Part shown: piece after piece, positions 37,913 through 46,125 of the stretch | Position numbering within the stretch: the first letter of the stretch is position 1 | Layout of the letters: each line of letters starts with the position of its first letter | Assembly (NCBI RefSeq): GCF_000801105.2 | Contig: NC_079515.1 | Location: 32,139,407-32,203,406 of the forward strand | Length of the DNA: 64,000 bases | Source: Raphanus sativus | Lineage: Eukaryota; Streptophyta; Magnoliopsida; Brassicales; Brassicaceae | Reading direction: 5' to 3' | Made by a program: the position numbers and the translations under genes | Notes under the pieces: generated by a model | Told to the model about the DNA's origin: nothing | The model's database searches: none | The model's input: the letters and a program-made list of their open reading frames with translations, nothing else

Positions 37913-38713
37913 ATGGAGATATTGGTGAGAATGTCAAGCATTGTGGTGTGCTTGTTAGTTTCTAGTGCTGTGTTGTTACTTTTGAGCTCAAGTTCCGTTC
38001 AAGGGCTGCGTTATGGACCCGTGAGAAGATTCTTTAATGGTACTGATCAATCTTCCATCGTGGGATCCGGAAAAGCGTTTGAAAATGGTATGGTGAGTGA
38101 ACATAACAAAGAACGAAGAGTGCAAGAAAGTAATGGAGCAGGAGGAGGCTGCGGAGGCTGTAGAGGGAAAGAAAGAGACTGCGGTGGTTGCAAAGGAAGA
38201 GATGGGAGTCCGGGAGATGGGAGAAGAGGAGGCCGTGGAGGCATGGGTGGAGGACGAGGCGGCGGCAAAGGAAATGGAAAAGGTGAAAGAGATGGCAGTG
38301 GTGGAAATGAAGAATGCAATGACCACAGAAGGAAGAAAAGAGACGATAGAAATGACGACAATGTTGGCGTTGGTATTGGTATTGGCGTAGGAGGTGGCCC
38401 TAGCAATGGACCCTCAGTAGGTGGAGGTGGTGGTGGTGGTGGTGGTGGCGATGGCGGCGGCGGTGGTGGTGGTGGTGGTGGTGGAAATGGAGGTGGTGGT
38501 GGCGGTGGTGGAGGTGGAGGAGGTGACGCTGGAGGTGATGGAGGTGACGGAGGTGACGGAGATGGCTCGGGACGTGGATGGGGCGGTGGATATGGTGGGG
38601 GAGGCGGAGGAGGATGGGGATGGGGAGGGGACGCAGGAGTATGGGGCCCCGGAAATAGCGGTGGTTGTTGGTTTCCCGGTTGTAATAGAAAGTCACCGAA
38701 CGGTCAAAACTAA
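37913..38713 (+). CDS. Secreted glycine-rich protein
   Basis: The 266-residue product starts at the ATG at 37913; the frame opens earlier only with a TTG. A hydrophobic signal peptide spans about residues 3-31 (SIVVCLLVSSAVLLLLSSSSVQG), so export to the cell wall or apoplast is likely. The mature part has a CGGCRGKERDCGGCKG cysteine pair repeat (about 80-95) and then a charged, basic stretch (HRRKKRDDRNDD). Long Gly runs with Asp follow (about 165-215). A Trp/Tyr-rich tail ends with GGCWFPGCNRK. Repeat-rich coding DNA (ggtggt and variants) is prone to slippage. A glycine-rich protein gene occupies a similar place in Arabidopsis (At2g18115, from memory). Its function is structural or unknown. 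Confidence 0.8.
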   Translation: MEILVRMSSIVVCLLVSSAVLLLLSSSSVQGLRYGPVRRFFNGTDQSSIVGSGKAFENGMVSEHNKERRVQESNGAGGGCGGCRGKERDCGGCKGRDGSPGDGRRGGRGGMGGGRGGGKGNGKGERDGSGGNEECNDHRRKKRDDRNDDNVGVGIGIGVGGGPSNGPSVGGGGGGGGGGDGGGGGGGGGGGNGGGGGGGGGGGGDAGGDGGDGGDGDGSGRGWGGGYGGGGGGGWGWGGDAGVWGPGNSGGCWFPGCNRKSPNGQN

Positions 38714-38749
38714 TCAAACATGCTATAACAATACATATTTTACAAGTCA

Positions 38750-39896
38750 CTAGATTTTCACCCGCGCTTTGGAAGCGCGGAATATTTTACGATGAAAAAT
38801 TTCACTAATAACTTAACAAATATTTTGGTAATTTTTAAAGAGTGTGTATTTAAAATATTTTTGCATTTAAATCAGTGTTTTTAAATTCAACCCGATTGTG
38901 ATTATACCAGTTAATCCGGAGATCTGACAATTCAATTTAGGTTTTTAAAATATTTATTTTAAAAAAATCACTAAAACCCGAGACTAACCGATTGAACTGA
39001 TGGATGACCGATATGTAATCTAATTGGATTTAAATTGAAATAGTTTCATATTTTGTAGTTTTATAATCCAAATTTTAAAGTTCATTATTTTGCAATTTAT
39101 GAAATTATAACGTTTCTACAAAATTTTAAAGAGAAAATGATAGATATAAAATAACTAAGATTAATTATTGTATTGTTTGGAAACATTAATAGTAGTATAA
39201 AATATATTGTTTGGAAACATTGATAGTAGTATAAAGAAATAAGTATATTGTTTGGAAACATGGATAGTAGTATAAAGAAATGAACATTAGTGATTTAATA
39301 TAGGTTTAACTATAAAGTATAAATGTGTATTTAATTTAAAAACTTACAAAATAAATGTTAGGTCCAACAGAATGTTTCTGTTTTAATAAGATAGATTGTG
39401 ATTATACCAGTTAATCCGGAGATCTGACAATTCAATTTAGGTTTTTAAAATATTTATTTTAAAAAAATCACTAAAACCCGAGACTAACCGATTGAACTGA
39501 TGGATGACCGATATGTAATCTAATTGGATTTAAATTGAAATAGTTTCATATTTTGTAGTTTTATAATCCAAATTTTAAAGTTCATTATTTTGCAATTTAT
39601 GAAATTATAACGTTTCTACAAAATTTTAAAGAGAAAATGATAGATATAAAATAACTAAGATTAATTATTGTATTGTTTGGAAACATTAATAGTAGTATAA
39701 AATATATTGTTTGGAAACATTGATAGTAGTATAAAAAATAAGTATATTGTTTGGAAACATGGATAGTAGTATAAAGAAAGGAACATTAGTGATTTAATAT
39801 AGGTTTAACTATAAAGTATAAATGTGTATTTAATTTAAAAACTTACAAAATAAATGTTAGGTCCAACAGAATGTTTCTGTTTTAATAAGATATAGA
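38750..39896 (-). mobile_element. Non-autonomous Helitron with duplicated 5' half
   Basis: Read on the minus strand, it starts TCTATATCTTATTAAAACAG at 39896. It ends with an 8-bp-stem hairpin (CCGCGCTT, loop CCA, AAGCGCGG), eight bases, then CTAG at 38750. The flanks are A before TC and T after CTAG, the Helitron insertion signature. The body contains a tandem duplication of about 500 bp (38894-39393 and 39394-39892) that is almost identical. A second 5'-type terminus, TCTATCTTATTAAAACAG, lies at the junction (39395). No Rep/helicase is encoded. Confidence 0.8.
38894..39892. repeat. Tandem duplication, two copies of about 500 bp
   Basis: Copy 1 (38894-39393) and copy 2 (39394-39892) differ by only a few bases (for example agaaataag versus aaaaataag, and aaatgaac versus aaaggaac). 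Each copy holds three degenerate repeats of the tattgtttggaaacatNNatagtagtat type. The low divergence indicates a recent event. Confidence 0.9.
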
Positions 39897-40294
39897 TGGG
39901 TTTCATGACTATTGAATTACAATATGTGATTCTCCTTTATTTAGTTTTTGCGATGCTTATAATTGGATATTCAACAAAAATAAATTAATAATAAAAATAT
40001 TTTGATTTGCTTCAAAGGTTATGAAAGATATACCCTCGAATTCTTAAAGTTTAGTTTTAATATGTAAAAACGTTAATTAGGTTGGTGTTGTGTTAAGTAA
40101 AGAGAAGTCGAAACTGGTTGGAACAATTTAATCAGAGGTTAATTATACTTTTTATATAGTGTTTTAAAATCCCAACCGGACTCGCAGTTGAACCGGTAAA
40201 CCCGGTGATCCAATATAAATCCAGTTTGAATTTTTTGAAAAAACCAAAATTTAAAAATCCGTAAAAACTCACTTAAACCCAAAACTTGATACTG
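39897..40294. other. Short AT-rich spacer between two transposons
   Basis: There is no gene here. A stretch at 40165-40280 (aaccggtaaacccggtgatcc) resembles a diverged piece of the neighbouring Helitron sequence (gttaatccggagatctg). Confidence 0.35.
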
Positions 40295-40650
40295 GTTAAA
40301 TCTAAAGCTGTCAAATGGGCTGTCCAGAGCCCATTTGGGCGAAACCAACTGGACCATTTCGGGTTTGGTCTGTAATGGACGGGCCATATTGGACATGGTC
40401 CATAAAAATGCCCAAGACCAAAAAACCCATGTCCAAATGGACAGCCCATGGACACTAAAGCTGTCAAATGGGCTGTCCAGAGCCCATTTGGGCGAAACCA
40501 ACTGGACCATTTCGGGTTTGGTCTGTAATGGACGGGCCATATTGGACATGGTCCATAAAAATGCCCAAGACCAAAAAAACCCATGTCCAAATGGACAGCC
40601 CATGGACACCCATTACATTTTTATTTATATTCATATTTACTCATAATGAT

Positions 40651-40765
40651 TAATTTATTTGTACTTATATAAATTTTATAAAATCTGTAATTATTTATTT
40701 ATACTTATATAAATTTTATAAAATCTGTAATTATTTATTTATACTTATATAAATTTTATAAAATC
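40651..40765. repeat. 40-bp tandem repeat, about three copies
   Basis: Three consecutive units built on atacttatataaattttat plus aaatctgtaa start at 40651, 40691 and 40731. The last is truncated before tcattat. The array lies inside the hAT-like element. Confidence 0.85.
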
Positions 40766-40939
40766 ATTATATAACGTCATCATCATCACTAACATAACGT
40801 CATCATCATCACTACACATATCCATCAAGTACAGATCACTAACTTCATCACTAACATACACTGATACTCATACGTTAGAAGTTTATACTAAGGTCAAACC
40901 ATAGAGACTCTTACTAAGGCTCACCTGCTTCGCAAGAGT

Positions 40940-41165
40940 GACCGAGAGAGAGAGAGAACGCCGGAGAGAGAGCCCGAGAGAGAGAACGTCGGAGAGCCCG
41001 AGAGAGAGAGAAAGCCGGAGAGAGAGCCCAAGAGAGAGAATGCCGGAGAGAGAGCCCGAGAGAACGCCGGAGAGAGAGCCCGAGAGAGAGAGAACGCCGG
41101 AGAGGAGAGAGGGCCGGAGAAACGGAGAGAGAGCCGGGGCGAGAGAGAGGTCGCCGGAGAGATGA
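40940..41165. repeat. GA-rich low-complexity block (gagagag/gccgga)
   Basis: Degenerate repeats of gagagagagaacgccgg and gagagagcccgagag fill about 220 bp. They keep all frames open, as Arg/Glu-Ser repeats on one strand and Leu/Ser repeats on the other. The open frames reflect composition, so I do not call them genes. Confidence 0.8.
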
Positions 41166-41504
41166 ATCGTCGTCGTCGCTTCACCGGAGAGATGGTTGAT
41201 GAACCCACAAACACAGATCAAGCTATGGAGGAGAAGAATCGAGAATCGCCATCTAGGAGAACGGGGAAGGCGAGAGCAGAGAAGAAGAATCGAGATGGTT
41301 TCACCAAAACAAAAAAACCCATAATTTTTTAATAGTTTGGGCAGACCGAAGCCCATTTGGGCAGGACCAAATTGTCCATGGGTGAAATGGGTTTTAGGCC
41401 CAGTTGGACCATTTGTGATTTGGTTGTAACCATGGGCCGCCCATTACAGTCTGGACTGGTCAAGCCCATGGGCTGGGTGACCATTTGACAGCTCTAGTTA
41501 AATC

Positions 41505-42552
41505 ACTTGATGAACCAATAGATAACTTTTAAGTTTTTTAGTTTTAATTATGTTTTTAGATTCTATTTTATAAAAAGTCATGCGTTTTCAACTTTTTGTC
41601 ATTTTATATTCTATACATGCTTTGGAATTCAATGTTCAAAGCATTTTTCTCCGGACAAGGGGTTCTTGGTTTATGTTACCAGCGTGACACCCGAACCTCT
41701 GCCTACTCTCACTGTTTTTGTTACATTGATCCAGTGGGTCTATGACTCAAACCAGAAATCCGGACTGAGATATGGATTCAAACCGATCAAAGTCGTCAAT
41801 ATAAGTGGAACGAAGTTCAAAAGTGAGAACGCCTACGAGCTTAGCTTCATCAGTTTCGGTTTGATGTAGGAGATCTCTGGCCTTATCCGTCTTAAAACAT
41901 ATATTTAATATTTTTAGATGTAAACAAAATATGTAAAAGTTGAATGAAATTTGTAAGTAAAAAGTCTAATATCAAAATGAGACTGAGAATAGTATTCTCT
42001 CAAATTTGATATGTTACTATTCATATTCTTCTTCTTTTTCAAAATGAAGAAGAGATTCCCTACATTTTTTGATGTTTTTCTCAAAATGATATACCACTAG
42101 AGATTATCTCACTAATCAGTTCGAAAAATGGTAATATAAGAAATAAGAAAGAATAATTCATGTTGATTGCAAAAAAAACGATTACAATACTTTTCGTCAA
42201 GTAGAAGAAGTATAGTATTCCAAGGAGAAAACAAAATGATGATAACATAATCATACCAAACTAGCTTGATGACAAAAAAAAACATAATCATACCTAACAA
42301 AAAGTTTAAGAAATTTTTTATCAAAAAAAAAAGAAAAAAGTTTAAGAAATTTATATTATTAATTAACAAAAAAGCACACAACAATACATGACACATGACA
42401 GCCTATATGCCCCATTTATATAAGATTTATCCTTCCAACCAATCAGGATGCATATGCAAATATTACATCTCCACACCAAACACAAGAACATAAAAAGCTA
42501 AACTTAAAAATAATAAGGGGGAAATAATACTAGTTTCATAATTAATTTTAAT
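41505..42552. other. Intergenic region and bZIP2 3' side, with a possible gene crumb
   Basis: The frame at 41666-41869 (ending GFKPIKVVNISGTKFKSENAYELSFISFGLM) has protein-like composition and codon use but no start context or family I recognise. The remainder is AT-rich and leads into the 3' UTR of the bZIP gene. Confidence 0.35.
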
Positions 42553-43068
42553 TTAATACATATTGATATCATTAGCCATGATGGGCTGGTTAGAATAATA
42601 AACCGAACCACCCCAGTGATTGACGCCGTTTATCATATCATCGTAGTATCCGTCGCTACTAATCCCAACCGTACGATCATCGAATCCACAGCCGTCGATC
42701 AGATCGACACCGCCACCGAACCCTCCACCGTTCGTCGTCGTCACGAGATCGACGATCTCGTTTAAAGACTCGAGTCTAGAGCTCAGCTCTGCCATCTGAG
42801 CCGTTAGAATAGAGTTCTCGGCTTGGATCTTCATGTGAAGCTGAGATGTGACGGTGAGGCTCGTCAAGATCTGACGGTTGTCGCTTGAAAGCTGGTTGAT
42901 CTGAGCCGTTAGATCGTCGATGTGTTTTTGTTTACGCATCCTTGATCTACGAGCAGACTCGCGATTCGATAACATTCTCTTACGCTTTCGCTCGTCCACG
43001 GCGACTGCGTTCGGATTACCGCCGTCGGAAGAGCTAGAGCTCCGGTACGTACTGATTGATGACGCCAT
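42553..43068 (-). CDS. BZIP2: S1-group bZIP transcription factor bZIP2 (GBF5)
   Basis: This intronless gene encodes a 171-residue protein. The basic region RKRKRMLSNRESARRSRMRKQKH has the bZIP N-x7-R signature (Asn35 to Arg43). A long leucine zipper follows (about 49-100, DDLTAQINQL through LESLNEIVDLV). The C-terminus VGGSVY-type motif (HWGGSVYYSNQPIMANDINMY) matches Arabidopsis bZIP2. It binds ACGT/G-box DNA in the nucleus, usually as a heterodimer with C-group bZIPs, in sugar and low-energy signalling (bZIP53/bZIP11 class). I chose the ATG at 43068, which gives MASSISTYRSSSSSDGG as in the family; an in-frame ATG five codons upstream is less likely. Translation is probably repressed by sucrose through the upstream ORF at 43238-43363. 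Confidence 0.95.
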   Translation of the reverse strand: MASSISTYRSSSSSDGGNPNAVAVDERKRKRMLSNRESARRSRMRKQKHIDDLTAQINQLSSDNRQILTSLTVTSQLHMKIQAENSILTAQMAELSSRLESLNEIVDLVTTTNGGGFGGGVDLIDGCGFDDRTVGISSDGYYDDMINGVNHWGGSVYYSNQPIMANDINMY

Positions 43069-43229
43069 TATACTCCGTCGCAAAAAGGTTTAAAAAAGAA
43101 AATTACAAGAACAAAAAATAAAAAAAGACAAATCTTTTGTGGGTTTTTTTAAATTGTCTGAATTCTGAAAATAATTAATAAGATGTAAACTAATTTAATT
43201 TAAGGATTAGAATTCAGGCCTAAGGGTTT

Positions 43230-43241
43230 TCAGCAATTCAT
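43230..43241 (-). CDS. Three-codon uORF after the sucrose-control uORF
   Basis: MNC-stop starts at an ATG that overlaps the SC-uORF stop codon (ATGA). It lies 161 bases upstream of the bZIP2 start. It is too short to have a product function. It may catch ribosomes that reinitiate after the SC-uORF. Confidence 0.4.
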   Translation of the reverse strand: MNC

Positions 43242-43363
43242 GAAACGTTGTAAAACCAGTAGAGGAAGACGACGGAGAATGATTGAACGAGATGGGTTCT
43301 ACGGCGGAGAGCAGATTTAACCGTGAGCCCAGAGAGCAAGATTTCGCAGAGAACCGGAGTCAT
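43238..43363 (-). CDS. Sucrose-control (SC) upstream ORF of bZIP2
   Basis: This 41-residue uORF in the bZIP2 leader ends with the conserved C-terminal SC-peptide pattern RRRTHLVQSFSVVFLYWFY followed by NVS and the stop. The N-terminal half (MTPVLCEILLSGLTVKSAL) is less conserved. In S1-group bZIP genes this nascent peptide stalls the ribosome when sucrose is high and shuts off the main ORF. That mechanism is family knowledge. The conserved tail, correct strand and distance (170 bases to the main ATG) support the call. The usual family ending is WFYVFS; here it is WFYNVS, a change next to the stop codon. Confidence 0.92.
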   Translation of the reverse strand: MTPVLCEILLSGLTVKSALRRRTHLVQSFSVVFLYWFYNVS

Positions 43364-43377
43364 TAGTTTCCGACCAT
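43363..43377 (-). CDS. Four-codon uORF overlapping the SC-uORF start
   Basis: MVGN-stop ends in TAATG, so its stop shares a base with the SC-uORF initiation codon. Its stop therefore coincides with the start of the SC peptide. It may tune how many ribosomes start the SC peptide. I infer this from position only. Confidence 0.5.
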   Translation of the reverse strand: MVGN

Positions 43378-43550
43378 CAAAGTTTCAGTTTTAAAGTGTT
43401 TTTCCTCGGTCTGAGTTTTGTTATTGATGACGGAAGAGAGAAACAGAGGAGAGAGAAGAAACAGAGGAGATCTCTAAATATAAAGAACCAAAGAAAAACA
43501 GAGGAATATGGTGAAGGGGAAAGAGGTTTTTGATTAAGGGTTTGTGGTAG

Positions 43551-43560
43551 ATTATATAGA
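43551..43560 (-). promoter_or_regulatory. Probable TATA box of bZIP2
   Basis: The minus strand reads TCTATATAAT here. Transcription would start about 30 bases downstream, near 43520. That gives a leader of roughly 450 bases that includes the SC-uORF and excludes the ATG of an upstream T-rich frame (43577). Confidence 0.45.
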
Positions 43561-43979
43561 AACCAAATCTCAAGCATCCACTTGATTTTTCTTTTTCTTT
43601 TATTCAGTTTGTTTAAGGAAATAAAGGAGGGTGGAAGAAGCGCGGGAGCACCTCCATGGTAAATTCTCAAAATACAGTGAACAAAAATAGTAATATAACA
43701 ATTTGTAAATGCAAAGACTATATTTTTTTCTAAACTAAAATGTCTATCTTAAAACTTAAGATACTCATGGTATATTTTGCAAGTTGAATACTCATCTATT
43801 AATTTCTTATTAATATTTTATTATATTCTGAGCAACTCATAAAATATTTTGGATGTGTTGTTAGTAAGAATACTAGGAGGATGATTGGTTAGAGAATGTA
43901 ATGGTAGAAATATTAGTGTGAAATTTAATTTATAGGATCATAGATTTGTAGTTGTAAGAATTAAATTAAAATGAAAAGA

Positions 43980-44228
43980 AACGGGCCTTGTGGTCAAGTG
44001 GCAGTGGACGGGCCTGGAACACCAACACGTTTCAGGTTCGATCCTCCTGCTATGCGAAACTAAGTCACATTGTTCTGTTCACCTAACGCGGATATGGGTC
44101 CATGCTTTAGGACCCATTTGAATGCCCAGGAGAATGAGTCCATCCGCGGGCTTGCGACTCCTCCGGGGGTTAGGTCTGGTTCCAATAGTGACCCGGGTTT
44201 AACCCTTTTGTTTTACAAAAAAAAAGAA
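43980..44228 (+). mobile_element. tRNA-derived SINE
   Basis: The head resembles a tRNA promoter: A-box-like TGGTCAAGTGG at about 43993 and B-box GGTTCGATCCT at about 44035. A GC-richer body of about 170 bp follows and ends in an A-rich tail (tttacaaaaaaaaag). Loose copies of attaaaatgaaaagaa and attaaatgaaaaaataa flank it as a possible degraded target duplication. Confidence 0.65.
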
Positions 44229-45666
44229 TTAAATGAAAAAATAAGAAGAAAAAAAATTCTTACAGCGATATCTTTTTCTTACAACTTACTAGGAAATAGT
44301 ATTTTAGAAAATAGAGTTTATATATTCATTTTGTTTAGTATTTTGGTTGTAAGTTTAAAATTAAACTAGAGTTTGATCAAAGCACCACATGGATCTTAGT
44401 TTTATTTTAATATCCATCAATATTTGTTTTATATGTTTGTATCTGATATTGTTTAACATTTATCCATATTAAATATCTATTTTTAATAGACATTTTAAAA
44501 TACAACAATTCTATAATGTAAATACAGCAATTTAATTCATTTTCAAACTATATATATATTGTGTAAGTGGGTCTCCTATATATTTATCTTATTATATATG
44601 TATTGTCTAATCAAAATTTGACAACAGTTACCCTTTTTGATCAGTTCCCCTCGTGCGGCTTTTAGTTACATACAGTTGGTAATTATTTGTTAATAATTCA
44701 CGTCACCTATTTCTACTGCAGTTCACGACGACGTTTTCAACGAGAATCTCTTTTGTAGATCTGCACCGTACGAAACCACGTGCGTTGCGAAAGCCATGTT
44801 CTCAAGGGACGGCTCTTAATATACATCAAAATTCAAATTAAGAACAAACGAATAATTATCTGGCAGGAAAAAGTAACACTTCGAAAACAATATAAATGTT
44901 ATTGACACTCAACCTCTAAGCATAGCCAGGGGACATAATCACATGATTCACATGGGGCGATAGCGCATTTGTTCTGGAACTTCATAACATTTTTTCAATT
45001 CTATACACAATTAACAATCTACTAAAACTCAGTCCTTAATCAGAGATCAAATGACGAGTGACGACCAACTAGAGTAGGGTTAGGTGAAATACATATTGGT
45101 AGTAATTATCTCATAAGTTTATTTAGTACAATAATATGTCAATTACAAGACATTAAATGGTGATAAAAAAGGAATGAATGAAAATAACAAATTCCTTTTC
45201 ATTTCTTACACTATTTTTCGACAAAAAAAATTACACTATTTATTAAGAATATATTAATGTTCATATGATTTCTTTTCATTACTCATTTCTTAAAGAAGTA
45301 GAACAAAAGCAGTCCTTAACAAATTATAGAACAATAAGTAGGGTAACATATATTCCTTTTAGTTCTTATTATTTTCCTATTTATTCTTATTGTTATTTAA
45401 TGATCGCCAATTAGAGTCACATAACTATGTTCTAAAACAAACAAACAAACTTCTTAGAAGCTATTCCTAAATACAATATAAAGGATTTCTTGTGAAATAT
45501 TTTAAGAGCTGTATAAATATTCTGTGGTATCTATAGGAGAAAATATAGATAATATCATTCAGAACGTCCTTTAATTATTCACCATGTATTGATGATCTTT
45601 ATTTGCCAAAAACTGCATATATTGTTATTAATTAATTTTATAAGTTTCGTACCATTTTAACAGAAA

Positions 45667-46125
45667 CTAGAACTTGATCTGTGCCTCTATGAAGATGTTT
45701 GATTTTAATTGTGTTCAACATAAATTCATAAACTGATGATTTATAAAAAAAATCTCATGTATATTTTTTTTATGTTTTGTAATTTGGCAATTTAGTTAAT
45801 CTCATGAAAATGTTATCTCTCTTTAATACAGGTTATTTAGTTAATATTCATACAATATTAATAATGATCAATATATGAATATTGATTTGGTTAGATAAAC
45901 TTTGGAATTGTAATTAATTAATTTAAATTAATTTTAAATACAGTGACAAAATCTGTATATAAAAAGAAATACAAAATACTTAATTTATTGTAAAAGTAAT
46001 GACTAAATGTGTAAATAAAAGAAAATATTAAAAATACTGCTATCCATATTTCTGAAAAAATCATTTAAATTGTTATTCATACTTTCAAATAATATCTAAA
46101 TGTATTTCAGTTTTAATAATATAGA
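45667..46125 (-). mobile_element. Short non-autonomous Helitron
   Basis: On the minus strand it begins TCTATATTATTAAAACTGAA (46125), preceded by A. It ends gatcaagttCTAG (45667), followed by T, the expected A/T insertion site. The terminal hairpin before CTAG has decayed. The 459-bp body has no coding capacity. Confidence 0.55.

Larger units (their letters stand above)
40295..41504. mobile_element. hAT-like non-autonomous element with 8-bp duplication and foreign internal sequence
   Basis: The element (40303-41496, 1194 bp) is flanked by gttaaatc at 40295-40302 and 41497-41504. Its ends are TAAAGCTGTCAAATGGGCTG and, inverted, TAGAGCTGTCAAATGGTCACC. The first 153 bp, including the terminus, are duplicated in tandem (40303-40455 and 40456-40609). 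A 40-bp satellite (40651-40765, three copies), a gagaga/gccgga low-complexity block (40945-41160) and a leader-like segment with several ATGs (41160-41310) follow. The low-complexity block and leader may be captured gene sequence. No transposase is present. Confidence 0.8.

Noticed and set aside
37988..38753. Long overlapping frames inside the glycine-rich gene on both strands
   Set aside because: They are shadows of the ggt-repeat coding sequence; only the plus frame with signal peptide has family features.
40938..41356. Open frames on both strands rich in Arg/Glu or Leu/Ser
   Set aside because: They arise from the GA-rich low-complexity block in a transposon; all frames stay open because of composition.
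43377..43670. T-rich 97-residue frame upstream of the bZIP2 uORFs
   Set aside because: Its ATGs lie upstream of the likely TATA box and start site, and it has no conserved motif; it ends by overlapping the MVGN uORF start, which I take as chance.
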